Assembly (NCBI GenBank): GCA_003131365.1
Contig: PKVB01000066.1
Coordinates: 8,297 to 15,282 of the forward strand
Direction: 5' to 3'
Length of the DNA stretch: 6,986 bases
Source: Gemmatimonadota bacterium
Lineage (GTDB): Bacteria > Gemmatimonadota > Gemmatimonadetes > Gemmatimonadales > Gemmatimonadaceae
The notes under the pieces are model-generated. The model was given only the letters and a program-made list of their open reading frames with translations, searched no databases and was not told where the DNA came from. Positions 1-5,136 of the stretch are shown here, piece after piece. The position numbers were made by a program, and so were the translations under genes. The stretch's first letter is position 1, and each line of letters opens with the position of its first letter.

Positions 1-1
1 T

Positions 2-424
2 TTGATGTCGCACTACGAAGGAGTCATCGACACGCTCGCCCTTCTCTACCAGCGAGGTCACCCAATGGCCGTAGTGACGAGCAAGGGGAACATGATGATG
101 GAGCGCGGGCTCAAATTCATCGGAGCCGACGACTACATCGAGGTGGCGATCGGCTACGACTCGGTGCACATCCACAAGCCCGATCCCTATCCGGTTAAGG
201 CGGCACTGGAGAAGCTCGAATACCTGGCCAGCGAAGCTGTCTTCGTCGGCGATTCACCACATGATATCAAGTCCGGCAACGCGGCTGGTGTGATCACGAT
301 CGCCGCGTTGTGGGGTCCTTTCACCCGGTCAGTGCTCGAGCCGTACAAGCCGAGCTACTTTCTCGACGACATAAAACACCTTCCGGCGCTAATGGACCGA
401 ATCGCAACGGAAAATGTGGGGTAA
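2..424 (+). CDS. HAD-superfamily phosphatase, PpaX/Gph-like (5' end missing)
   Basis: This is the C-terminal 140 residues of a haloacid dehalogenase-type phosphohydrolase; the reading frame is open to the left edge, so the true start and the motif I aspartates (DxDGT) lie outside. Visible motifs, numbered from the first codon in the window, are motif II Thr26 in AVVTSK, motif III Lys59 in HKPDPYP, and motif IV VFVGDSPHD with Asp84 and Asp88 as Mg2+ ligands. Family members run about 210-220 residues, so some 75-80 are missing. The AALWGPF and PSYFLDDIKHL stretches resemble pyrophosphatase PpaX and phosphoglycolate phosphatases, which hydrolyse small phosphate esters or pyrophosphate in the cytosol. 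The substrate cannot be decided from this part. A same-strand membrane protein gene starts 38 bases downstream with no terminator between, so co-transcription is possible. Confidence 0.9.
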   Translation: MMSHYEGVIDTLALLYQRGHPMAVVTSKGNMMMERGLKFIGADDYIEVAIGYDSVHIHKPDPYPVKAALEKLEYLASEAVFVGDSPHDIKSGNAAGVITIAALWGPFTRSVLEPYKPSYFLDDIKHLPALMDRIATENVG

Positions 425-462
425 TATATTGTCGCACGTTCGACCCTCTTAGGAGCTAGCAA

Positions 463-1134
463 ATGGGTGTGTCATATCAGACGGGAACGTTGGTCCGTAC
501 CGGCGAAGAGCGAGCCACGCTCGTTCGCCGGACCTACTCACTGGTGCTTGTCAGTGTTCTGGTGACGATGGTGGGCGCCACGTTCGGACTATCGCAGCCG
601 CAGTTGATGGCGGCAGTCCAAAGGCACCCGTTCATCGCGTTCTTCTGCTCGCTGGCGCCGCTGCTGCTAGCCACGCGCCAGAAGGCCGTGTTCCCGGTGA
701 ACATCGGCCTCGTTCTGCTCTTCAACTTCGTGATGGGCGTAATCATCTCTCCGGCGCTCTTCTTCTATGGAAGGTCGCAGCCCGGGCTCATCGGTCAGGC
801 GGCGGTGCTGACGATCGGCGCCTTCGGAATTCTCACGCTCTACGCTTTTGTGAGCCGCCGCGATTTCAGCGCCTGGGGAAGCTTCCTCATCGTCGGCCTG
901 TGGGTGCTGATAGGCACGATGTTTCTGAACTTCTTTTTCCAGAACGCCATGATCGATCTCTGGTTGGCGTCGGTGGCGGTGCTCTTGTTCAGCGGGCTGC
1001 TGGTGTTCGACACCTGGCGCCTCCGCAACTTCTACGGGCCCGATGAGTACGTGGGCGCGGCCGTTCAGATCTATCTGGACCTATTGAACATGTTCATGGC
1101 GGTGCTGCGGGTTCTCGGGAACCGGCGGAACTAA
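463..1134 (+). CDS. Bax inhibitor-1 (BI-1/YetJ/YccA-like) family integral membrane protein
   Basis: This 223-residue protein has a charged cytosolic N-terminus (1-23) and six clear hydrophobic segments at about 24-44, 56-71, 77-100, 111-130, 137-158 and 165-185. A seventh, more amphipathic C-terminal segment lies at about 201-219. The end of segment six (VFDTWRL, Asp183) and the last segment (IYLDLLNMFMAVLRVLG, Asp206) carry the paired aspartates characteristic of the BI-1 family. In Bacillus YetJ this pair forms a pH-sensitive calcium-leak switch. Length is normal for bacterial members. The ATG is well supported by AGGAG at 451-455, seven bases upstream. The stop overlaps the stop of the convergent dehydratase gene by four bases. 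Calcium or proton leak activity is inferred from the family; the physiological role in bacteria is largely open. Confidence 0.88.
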   Translation: MGVSYQTGTLVRTGEERATLVRRTYSLVLVSVLVTMVGATFGLSQPQLMAAVQRHPFIAFFCSLAPLLLATRQKAVFPVNIGLVLLFNFVMGVIISPALFFYGRSQPGLIGQAAVLTIGAFGILTLYAFVSRRDFSAWGSFLIVGLWVLIGTMFLNFFFQNAMIDLWLASVAVLLFSGLLVFDTWRLRNFYGPDEYVGAAVQIYLDLLNMFMAVLRVLGNRRN

Positions 1135-1424
1135 CTGATCTTCTGCTGCGCAACCTCTATCTTCCCGGCCATATCGAGATCCTTCTGCGTAATTCCGCCG
1201 GCGGAGTGAGTGCTCAAGGTGCAGGTGACCTTCGTGTAGCGGATATCGAGGTCGGGGTGGTGATCCGCCGCGTCCGCCGCTTTGGCTACCGCCGACACGA
1301 AGGCAATCCCCGTCAGGAAATCCCGGAACTGAAAAGTCTTGGTGATCACTTCTCCGCGCCGGCTCCAGCCCGGGAGATTCCCCAGCTCTCGCTGGATCGA
1401 AATGTCGGATAAACGTTCAGCCAT
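1131..1424 (-). CDS. phhB: pterin-4a-carbinolamine dehydratase (PCD/DCoH family)
   Basis: This complete 97-residue protein is the usual length for the family. It dehydrates 4a-hydroxytetrahydrobiopterin to quinonoid dihydrobiopterin, recycling the cofactor after aromatic amino acid hydroxylation. The signature is the pair His55-His56 in AADHHPDLDIRYTKV followed by His73 in LSTHSAGGIT. This reproduces the spacing of the three catalytic histidines known in mammalian DCoH (61, 62, 79). The start ATG has a GGAG about ten bases upstream (minus strand, 1435-1438). No phenylalanine hydroxylase or pterin gene lies nearby, so the partner enzyme must be elsewhere, or the protein acts on another pterin. 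The gene sits between two plus-strand genes: its stop overlaps that of the BI-1 gene, and its start is close to or overlaps the start of the HExxH gene. Confidence 0.95.
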   Translation of the reverse strand: MAERLSDISIQRELGNLPGWSRRGEVITKTFQFRDFLTGIAFVSAVAKAADAADHHPDLDIRYTKVTCTLSTHSAGGITQKDLDMAGKIEVAQQKIS

Positions 1425-1449
1425 CGATTACTTGCTCCACGCAGAGTGC

Positions 1450-2082
1450 TTGGCGAAGAAGATAAGTTCGAGATCATGCCGCGCAATGATCTCGGGCCTG
1501 GTCGGCGTGCTGGTCGTCATCGGCCTGCCTGCGACCGCCAGCGGGCAGCAGTCGTCATCGGGTGGACCGACCGGACCGTCCGACAGCTACTGGGAAAGAT
1601 TCGCTCTCGGCGCCGCCGTGAGCCTTCTGGCTCACGAGAGCGCGCACATACTAACCTCCCTCGCTCTCGGCTTTCACCCGTACATCGCGTTCGACAAGGG
1701 TCGGCCCACCGTATTCTCGGGGATCGACAGCAACCAGTACCCACACGATCAGTTTCTTTTTTCCGCGGCGGGGCTGACGACCCAGGCCGTAATTGACGAG
1801 GCCATCCTGGACATCCCACACTCGCGCGGCGGAGCGTTCGAGCGGGGACTGCTCGCCGGCGGAATCGGCACGACCCTCTTCTACGTCACGATCGGCCGCA
1901 ACGGCTCGGTCAGCGACATCAGCGTGATGGCGCGGACGGGGTCGCTCTCCAAGACACAGCTCTCGCTCATCTTCGGCGGGCTCTCAGCGATCCACGCTCT
2001 CCGAATTTCCCGCGATTCGAGCTACGCCCATTTTTTTGTGCGACCTGTGCAGAACGGTGCTGCCCTTGGCATTTCATTCTGA
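1450..2082 (+). CDS. exported/membrane HExxH protein, putative metalloprotease-like
   Basis: I do not recognise this gene. From TTG 1450 it encodes 210 residues: a basic N-region (KK, R, R), a hydrophobic stretch at 14-30 ending ATASG (plausible signal peptide or anchor), a Ser/Gly/Pro linker, then a hydrophobic segment at about 47-75 containing HESAH (His62, Glu63, His66). Three further hydrophobic segments follow: LFSAAGLTTQAVIDEAIL, the GLLAGGIGTTLFYVTIG stretch, and LSLIFGGLSAIHAL. HExxH inside a hydrophobic helix, then a small-residue AAG segment, recalls intramembrane M50 proteases. No NPDG motif is seen; Asp156 in SVSDIS is a candidate third ligand. The start is uncertain. ATG 1402 would overlap the divergent dehydratase gene. 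ATG 1486 fits the GC-rich codon pattern best but loses the basic N-region. The frame is open to GTG 1339. No strong ribosome binding site precedes any of them. That it is coding is well supported; function is inference. Confidence 0.72.
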   Translation: MAKKISSRSCRAMISGLVGVLVVIGLPATASGQQSSSGGPTGPSDSYWERFALGAAVSLLAHESAHILTSLALGFHPYIAFDKGRPTVFSGIDSNQYPHDQFLFSAAGLTTQAVIDEAILDIPHSRGGAFERGLLAGGIGTTLFYVTIGRNGSVSDISVMARTGSLSKTQLSLIFGGLSAIHALRISRDSSYAHFFVRPVQNGAALGISF

Positions 2083-2195
2083 CGTCTTTTCGCTTCAGAG
2101 GCGCATCGAACACGCTTGGTAGCTGGGCCTCGTCACCCCCCGAACGCCACCTGTAAAGCGCCAAGCCTTTTAGCCGTGAAGCCTACGGTTGGTTT
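2083..2195. other. intergenic gap before the radical SAM gene
   Basis: These 113 bases separate the HExxH gene from the radical SAM gene on the same strand. I see no U-tailed terminator and no clear -35/-10 pair. A small hairpin is possible (CCGT at 2174-2177 with ACGG at 2185-2188), as is a distant pairing of GCTTGG with CCAAGC (2113-2118 with 2161-2166). Neither is convincing as a signal. Confidence 0.4.
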
Positions 2196-3338
2196 GTGGA
2201 TGCCAGCCGAATCGCTTCGATCCTGGACTCTACGCCAGCTTCGGGGTATCTTCGGTCGGTGATGCACCGGGACCCCAGCCTATTCGGTGAAGCATACGAG
2301 CGATCGGCCCGGCAGCTCCCGGTCATCGGCGAGCAGAAGGACATACGCTACTACTCCTCGCCGGCCAAGAGCGTCCTCAACGGGCCCGAGAGCACCGGCA
2401 TGGGGTTCTGGTCGATCAATCCCTACATCGGCTGCGCGTTCGGCTGCGCCTACTGCTACGCACGCTACACGCACCGCTACGTGATGGAGCGCGCCGCCAC
2501 CGACGAGAAAATGACCGAGGTCCTGGGCGAAGCGTACAACAGGCTGCCGCCCTGGCTCGCGTTCGAGCGGAACATCTTCGTGAAGCGAAACGCACCTGAG
2601 GTCCTTAGTCGCACTCTCCGGTTCGGGAGCGACCGGCACCTCAGGCTGCTTCACGGCGAGACCATCGTGATCGGCACCGCGACTGATCCGTACCAGCCGG
2701 CTGAGAGAAGATTCCGGGTCACTCGCGAAATTCTCGAGGTGCTGGCCGAGCATCCGGGATTGAAGGTGTCGATCATCACGAAGAGTCCGCTCATCACGCG
2801 CGACATCGACCTGCTTTCACGGGTCAACAGAATCTCGGATCTCTCCATTCACATCTCACTCATCACGCTCGACCGCGAGCTGGCGCGACGGCTCGAGCCG
2901 AGGTCGCCCACGCCCGAATCGAGGGTGCGCGCTCTGGCACGGCTCCGCGAGGCGGGGCTCGATGCGGGAATCAACTGCATGCCGGTACTGCCAGGCATCA
3001 CGGACAACCCGTCCGATCTCGAAGCGTTGGTGAAGAGAGTGTCGGAGGCCGGCGCCACCTATGTCGGCGCGTGCGCGGTGCGGCTCCAGTCCGCGGCGAA
3101 AAAGCGCTATCTCCCCTTTATCGAGCAGGAGTTCCCGCACCTGGCGGAGAGGTACCGCAATACGTACGGGAGCAGCGCGAACGCGGGCGAAAAATACCGC
3201 GAAGGTCTCGCGCGCTTCTTCGAGAAGTTGTGCGTGAAGTACCGAGTACGCGGCTGGTCGAGACACTACGACGAAGAAGGGGACGAGTCGCCTGAACCGG
3301 CGCTCGTCCCCAATGTGCAGATGTCCCTCGAGATATAA
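2196..3338 (+). CDS. radical SAM protein, Rv2578c/PA0069-type (SplB-related, COG1533-like)
   Basis: From the GTG at 2196 this encodes 380 residues. The radical SAM cluster motif is CAFGCAYC, with Cys80, Cys84 and Cys87 binding a [4Fe-4S] cluster that cleaves S-adenosylmethionine. It is preceded by the family-typical GFWSINPYIG and followed by YARYTHRY. Later conserved blocks are the IVIGTATDPYQPAE stretch (about 157-170), KVSIITKSPLITRDIDLL, and INCMPVLPGITD in the C-terminal half of the TIM-barrel. This layout is that of Rv2578c-family proteins, which share the core of spore photoproduct lyase (SplB) but have no established substrate. The start is uncertain: GTG 2196 and ATG 2262 (Met23) both lack a good ribosome binding site, and the conserved region begins only around residue 50. 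A GC hairpin follows eight bases after the stop. The next gene converges on it. Confidence 0.9.
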   Translation: MDASRIASILDSTPASGYLRSVMHRDPSLFGEAYERSARQLPVIGEQKDIRYYSSPAKSVLNGPESTGMGFWSINPYIGCAFGCAYCYARYTHRYVMERAATDEKMTEVLGEAYNRLPPWLAFERNIFVKRNAPEVLSRTLRFGSDRHLRLLHGETIVIGTATDPYQPAERRFRVTREILEVLAEHPGLKVSIITKSPLITRDIDLLSRVNRISDLSIHISLITLDRELARRLEPRSPTPESRVRALARLREAGLDAGINCMPVLPGITDNPSDLEALVKRVSEAGATYVGACAVRLQSAAKKRYLPFIEQEFPHLAERYRNTYGSSANAGEKYREGLARFFEKLCVKYRVRGWSRHYDEEGDESPEPALVPNVQMSLEI

Positions 3339-3345
3339 CCCGGGC

Positions 3346-3363
3346 CGGCGGCGCGAGCCGCCG
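3346..3363 (+). terminator. GC hairpin with GNRA-type loop after the radical SAM gene
   Basis: A perfect 7-bp stem (CGGCGGC with GCCGCCG) closes a GCGA tetraloop eight bases after the stop at 3338. No T-run follows, so it is not a classical intrinsic terminator. It may protect the mRNA 3' end or act with a termination factor between the two convergent genes. Confidence 0.45.
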
Positions 3364-3375
3364 AACCAGCGCTTA

Positions 3376-3409
3376 CTTCGCGGCCAGGGCTTTTTCCATC
3401 GCCGCGAAG
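3376..3409. repeat. 9-bp inverted repeat downstream of the small secreted protein gene
   Basis: CTTCGCGGC (3376-3384) and GCCGCGAAG (3401-3409) are perfect complements around a 16-base loop, immediately 3' of the minus-strand stop at 3412. In the minus direction no T-run follows the stem, so it would be a weak or factor-assisted terminator. The same bases also form an in-frame coding-like extension of the gene. Confidence 0.45.
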
Positions 3410-3411
3410 GT

Positions 3412-3813
3412 TTACTTCGCTACTGCCTTCTTCTTGGCGTGATGGACCGACTTCTTTGCTTCTTTCACCTCAGTCTTCGTGCTCTCGCCTTCAGCCTTCG
3501 CTTCGGTAGCCATTCCACCGCCCGATCCGCTCGTGGCCGTTTTACCAGCCGGCGGATTGTCGTTCGGCCCGAAGCCGATGTTCATCGCAGTGAGCAGCGC
3601 CGCGGCGTTGTTCGCTGAGTTGAACTTCTTGGCGCAGGTAGCGATGGCGCGACGGGTCTGCGGGCCGTAGTGGCCGTCGACGTTCGTTACGCCGCAGCCT
3701 TGGTCACGCAGCTCCTGTTGCAATGCCAGGAACTGGATCTTGGAGAGTCCAGCCTGAGCAGAAGCCAGGGCTGGGATGGTCATTAAAGCGATAACAGCGA
3801 TGGTCTTCTTCAT
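3412..3813 (-). CDS. small secreted protein with peptidoglycan-binding-like domain and Lys/Ala-rich tail
   Basis: This 133-residue protein begins with a textbook signal peptide: MKK, a hydrophobic core, and ALASA cleavage around residues 19/20. Residues about 24-64 (QFLALQQELRDQGC, then VDGHYGPQTRRAI) match the pattern of the peptidoglycan-binding_1 helical domain, where a short repeat ends in D-G-x-(Y/F)-G-x-x-T. Cys40 and Cys60 could form a disulfide. From about 85 the chain is low-complexity: Pro/Gly/Ser, then Lys/Ala/Glu with a KSVHHAKKKAVAK end, likely disordered and basic. The ATG is set by GGAGG at 3822-3826 on the minus strand, eight bases upstream. The gene appears monocistronic: a strong terminator separates it from the upstream anti-sigma gene, and its own promoter region carries a palindrome (3857-3875). 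Twelve codons beyond its stop, the same frame ends in a second AK-stop. Cell-wall or envelope function is inferred from the domain. Confidence 0.8.
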   Translation of the reverse strand: MKKTIAVIALMTIPALASAQAGLSKIQFLALQQELRDQGCGVTNVDGHYGPQTRRAIATCAKKFNSANNAAALLTAMNIGFGPNDNPPAGKTATSGSGGGMATEAKAEGESTKTEVKEAKKSVHHAKKKAVAK

Positions 3814-3843
3814 CTTCGATGCCTCCGATCAGGGATGGTCTCT

Positions 3844-3849
3844 ACTATA
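3844..3849 (-). promoter_or_regulatory. -10-like box for the small secreted protein gene
   Basis: On the minus strand the hexamer reads TATAGT, a good match to a primary-sigma -10 element, about 30 bases before the start codon at 3813. No strong -35 hexamer is visible at 16-18 bases. That position is occupied by the palindrome at 3857-3875, which fits a regulated or activator-dependent promoter. Confidence 0.4.
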
Positions 3850-3856
3850 TCCACCA

Positions 3857-3875
3857 TACGGTACAGAGTACCGTA
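3857..3875. promoter_or_regulatory. perfect 8+3+8 palindrome, candidate operator
   Basis: TACGGTAC, a three-base AGA spacer and GTACCGTA form a perfect 19-bp inverted repeat, with no T-run that would make it a terminator. It lies where the -35 region of the small secreted protein gene should be, some 45-60 bases before its start codon. A near-direct repeat of CGTACAGAG-like sequence (3859-3868 and 3871-3880) overlaps it. The size and symmetry suit a dimeric helix-turn-helix repressor or activator; which one is unknown. Confidence 0.5.
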
Positions 3876-3936
3876 CAGAGTTCTCACAGCGCTGCAAGGT
3901 CTACGCCGAGAGCGAGATTTGAGCGGTGAAATGGAC

Positions 3937-3979
3937 AAAAAAAACGCCCGGCTCGCAAGGAGTCGGGCGTTTTCTTTGG
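3937..3979 (-). terminator. strong intrinsic terminator of the sigma/anti-sigma operon
   Basis: The stem runs 3941-3954 with 3960-3973: CGCCCGGCTC pairs with GAGTCGGGCG (one G-U wobble), extended by four A-T pairs, around a five-base GCAAG loop. Read on the minus strand it is followed by a run of eight T (3944-3937), ideal for Rho-independent termination just after the anti-sigma stop at 3990. The plus-strand reading ends in TTTTCTTT, so it may also stop transcription from the other side. Confidence 0.9.
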
Positions 3980-3989
3980 AGAATCGGGT

Positions 3990-4409
3990 CTAGCGGAGCG
4001 CCTGGATGATCAGGGCGCCTACTGCGAGGAGTGCCACGCCGATCGCGATTGCCGAAACAGGCGTCATCGTGACCTGGCGCTTCCACCAGCTTGTGGCGGT
4101 GCCGGGTGTGTCGGGAAGGGCCGCCATGATCCGCTGCTGAACGTGCACCGGAGTGACCCGACGGCGGAGCATCTCGCTCTCGGCGTTTATCCGGGTCCAC
4201 AGCTCGACCTTCGATTTGCCCTCGACTTCACTTGCGCGCATTGCGTCTACCTCGCCGTCTAGCCAGTCGTGCAGTAATGTGTGACCAGAGACTCCATTGA
4301 GCGGAACCTCCCGATCGTACATCTGCTCGGCGGGCTTGTCCTTTCTCTGAAGGGGCTCTCGTCCCGTGATTTTTTCGTTGCTCTCGAAACCAGCGTCATC
4401 GCGATTCAT
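3990..4409 (-). CDS. putative single-pass membrane anti-sigma factor
   Basis: This 139-residue protein has a cytosolic, charged N-terminal part and one C-terminal membrane segment (about 117-137, SAIAIGVALLAVGALIIQAL) ending in a single basic residue. Residues 43-55 (HTLLHDWLDGEVD) resemble the N-terminal anti-sigma domain that grips ECF sigma factors. The zinc-finger cysteines (H-x3-C-x2-C) are absent; the protein has no cysteine at all. Its identity therefore rests mainly on context. The start codon overlaps the sigma stop as ATGA (4409-4406), and a GAGGAG ribosome site lies in the last sigma codons. Such coupling is typical of sigma/anti-sigma pairs. It would hold the sigma factor at the inner membrane until a signal releases it; the signal is unknown. 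A strong terminator follows. An alternative view is a membrane protein of unrelated function in the same operon. Confidence 0.7.
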   Translation of the reverse strand: MNRDDAGFESNEKITGREPLQRKDKPAEQMYDREVPLNGVSGHTLLHDWLDGEVDAMRASEVEGKSKVELWTRINAESEMLRRRVTPVHVQQRIMAALPDTPGTATSWWKRQVTMTPVSAIAIGVALLAVGALIIQALR

Positions 4410-5017
4410 GCGTACTTCTCCTCGAGCAGTTGTTGGAGGGCCTCTCGCGCCCGATGCACTCGCATCTTCAAAGCGCCAACGGTCGTTTCCAGTAACAGTG
4501 CCATCTCTTCGTACGATCTCCCCTCTACGTGCTTCATCACAAACGCTTCACGCAGCGAGGGAGCGAGTCTGGCCAGAGCAAACTGCAGATCCGTACGCAG
4601 CTCGTTGCGATCCATCTCTTCTTCCGGCGTCGAGTACGTCGAGGGCTGATCGTCCTCATCGTAGCTCACGTGCGTTCGCCGAATGTTCTTCAGCCAATCC
4701 TTGCACGAGTTAGCGACGATTCGGAACACCCAAGCGTCAAATCGGCCGCGAACTTCGCCCAAATGCTGATAGGCTTTAATAAAAGACGCTTGGAGTAAGT
4801 CTTCCGCCACATCTGGACTTCCGGTCATCCCAAGTGCATGTCGGTACAAGGGATCGCTATACCGGGTTATCAGAACCCCGAACGAATCCTTGTGACCCGC
4901 CAAAACCTTGGCGATGATCTCCTGATCGGCATCAATTCCCGGCACCTGATCATCCGGTGTCGAGCCCTCCGCGCCCAATGGTTGAGCACCCTGATTTTGC
5001 AGCGGTGTGGCTGTCAT
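4406..5017 (-). CDS. ECF-family (sigma-70) RNA polymerase sigma factor
   Basis: From the ATG at 5017 this is 203 residues. Region sigma2 spans about 29-115: DADQEIIAKVLAGHKDSF, then YSDPLYRHALGMTGSPDVAEDLLQ, then the -10 recognition stretch FDAWVFRIVANSCKDWLKN. A short acidic linker (DEDDQPSTYSTPEEE) leads to sigma4 at about 138-200. There LAPSLREAFVMKHVEG and YEEMALLLETTVGALKMRVH form the helix-turn-helix that reads the -35 element. The absence of sigma3 defines the ECF class. The frame continues up to a GTG at 5083, which would add 22 basic residues. I prefer ATG 5017 because a TATATA -10-like box (5053-5058) lies between the two starts and AGG precedes the ATG. It redirects RNA polymerase to a regulon not seen here and is partnered by the overlapping anti-sigma gene. 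Confidence 0.92.
   Translation of the reverse strand: MTATPLQNQGAQPLGAEGSTPDDQVPGIDADQEIIAKVLAGHKDSFGVLITRYSDPLYRHALGMTGSPDVAEDLLQASFIKAYQHLGEVRGRFDAWVFRIVANSCKDWLKNIRRTHVSYDEDDQPSTYSTPEEEMDRNELRTDLQFALARLAPSLREAFVMKHVEGRSYEEMALLLETTVGALKMRVHRAREALQQLLEEKYA
4418..4423 (-). promoter_or_regulatory. Shine-Dalgarno inside the sigma gene driving the anti-sigma start
   Basis: The minus strand reads GAGGAG here, eight bases before the ATG at 4409. It lies within the last codons of the sigma gene (LLEEKYA). Together with the ATGA stop/start overlap it fixes the anti-sigma start and predicts translational coupling. Confidence 0.75.
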
Positions 5018-5052
5018 CTTCACTTGCCTAATGTAATCCCTTTGCCTGGCCC

Positions 5053-5058
5053 TATATA
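5053..5058 (-). promoter_or_regulatory. -10-like box for the sigma/anti-sigma operon, with adjacent inverted repeat
   Basis: The minus strand reads TATATA about 35 bases before the preferred sigma start. Roughly 18 bases upstream, in the -35 position, is GATAA-GGTG-TTATC (5076-5089), a 5+5 inverted repeat rather than a TTGACA-like hexamer. A GGAAC-type ECF -35 motif is not evident, so autoregulation is not supported by sequence. Confidence 0.35.
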
Positions 5059-5136
5059 GACCCAACTGGCGCGGGGATAACACCTTATCACCGATACGAC
5101 GTTTTGACGATTAGAGGCTCGTGGAAGCAACCGAGT

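Noticed and set aside
1206..1412. Plus-strand open frame inside the dehydratase gene
   Set aside because: The minus frame encodes a complete family match with all three catalytic histidines; the plus frame is Arg/Gly-rich with no motif.
2280..2753. Long minus-strand open frame opposite the radical SAM gene
   Set aside because: The plus frame holds clear family motifs. The opposite frame gives no recognisable domain and arises from GC-rich codon structure; a second such frame at 2856-3266 has the same explanation.
3857..3880. Repeats near 3857-3880 as the start of a CRISPR or tandem array
   Set aside because: There is only one palindrome and one partial direct repeat, with no further units or spacers.
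5018..5083. GTG start at 5083 for the sigma factor
   Set aside because: It would add 22 basic residues not typical of ECF sigma factors, places the TATATA box inside the coding sequence and has no ribosome site. The ATG at 5017 is preferred, though not proven.
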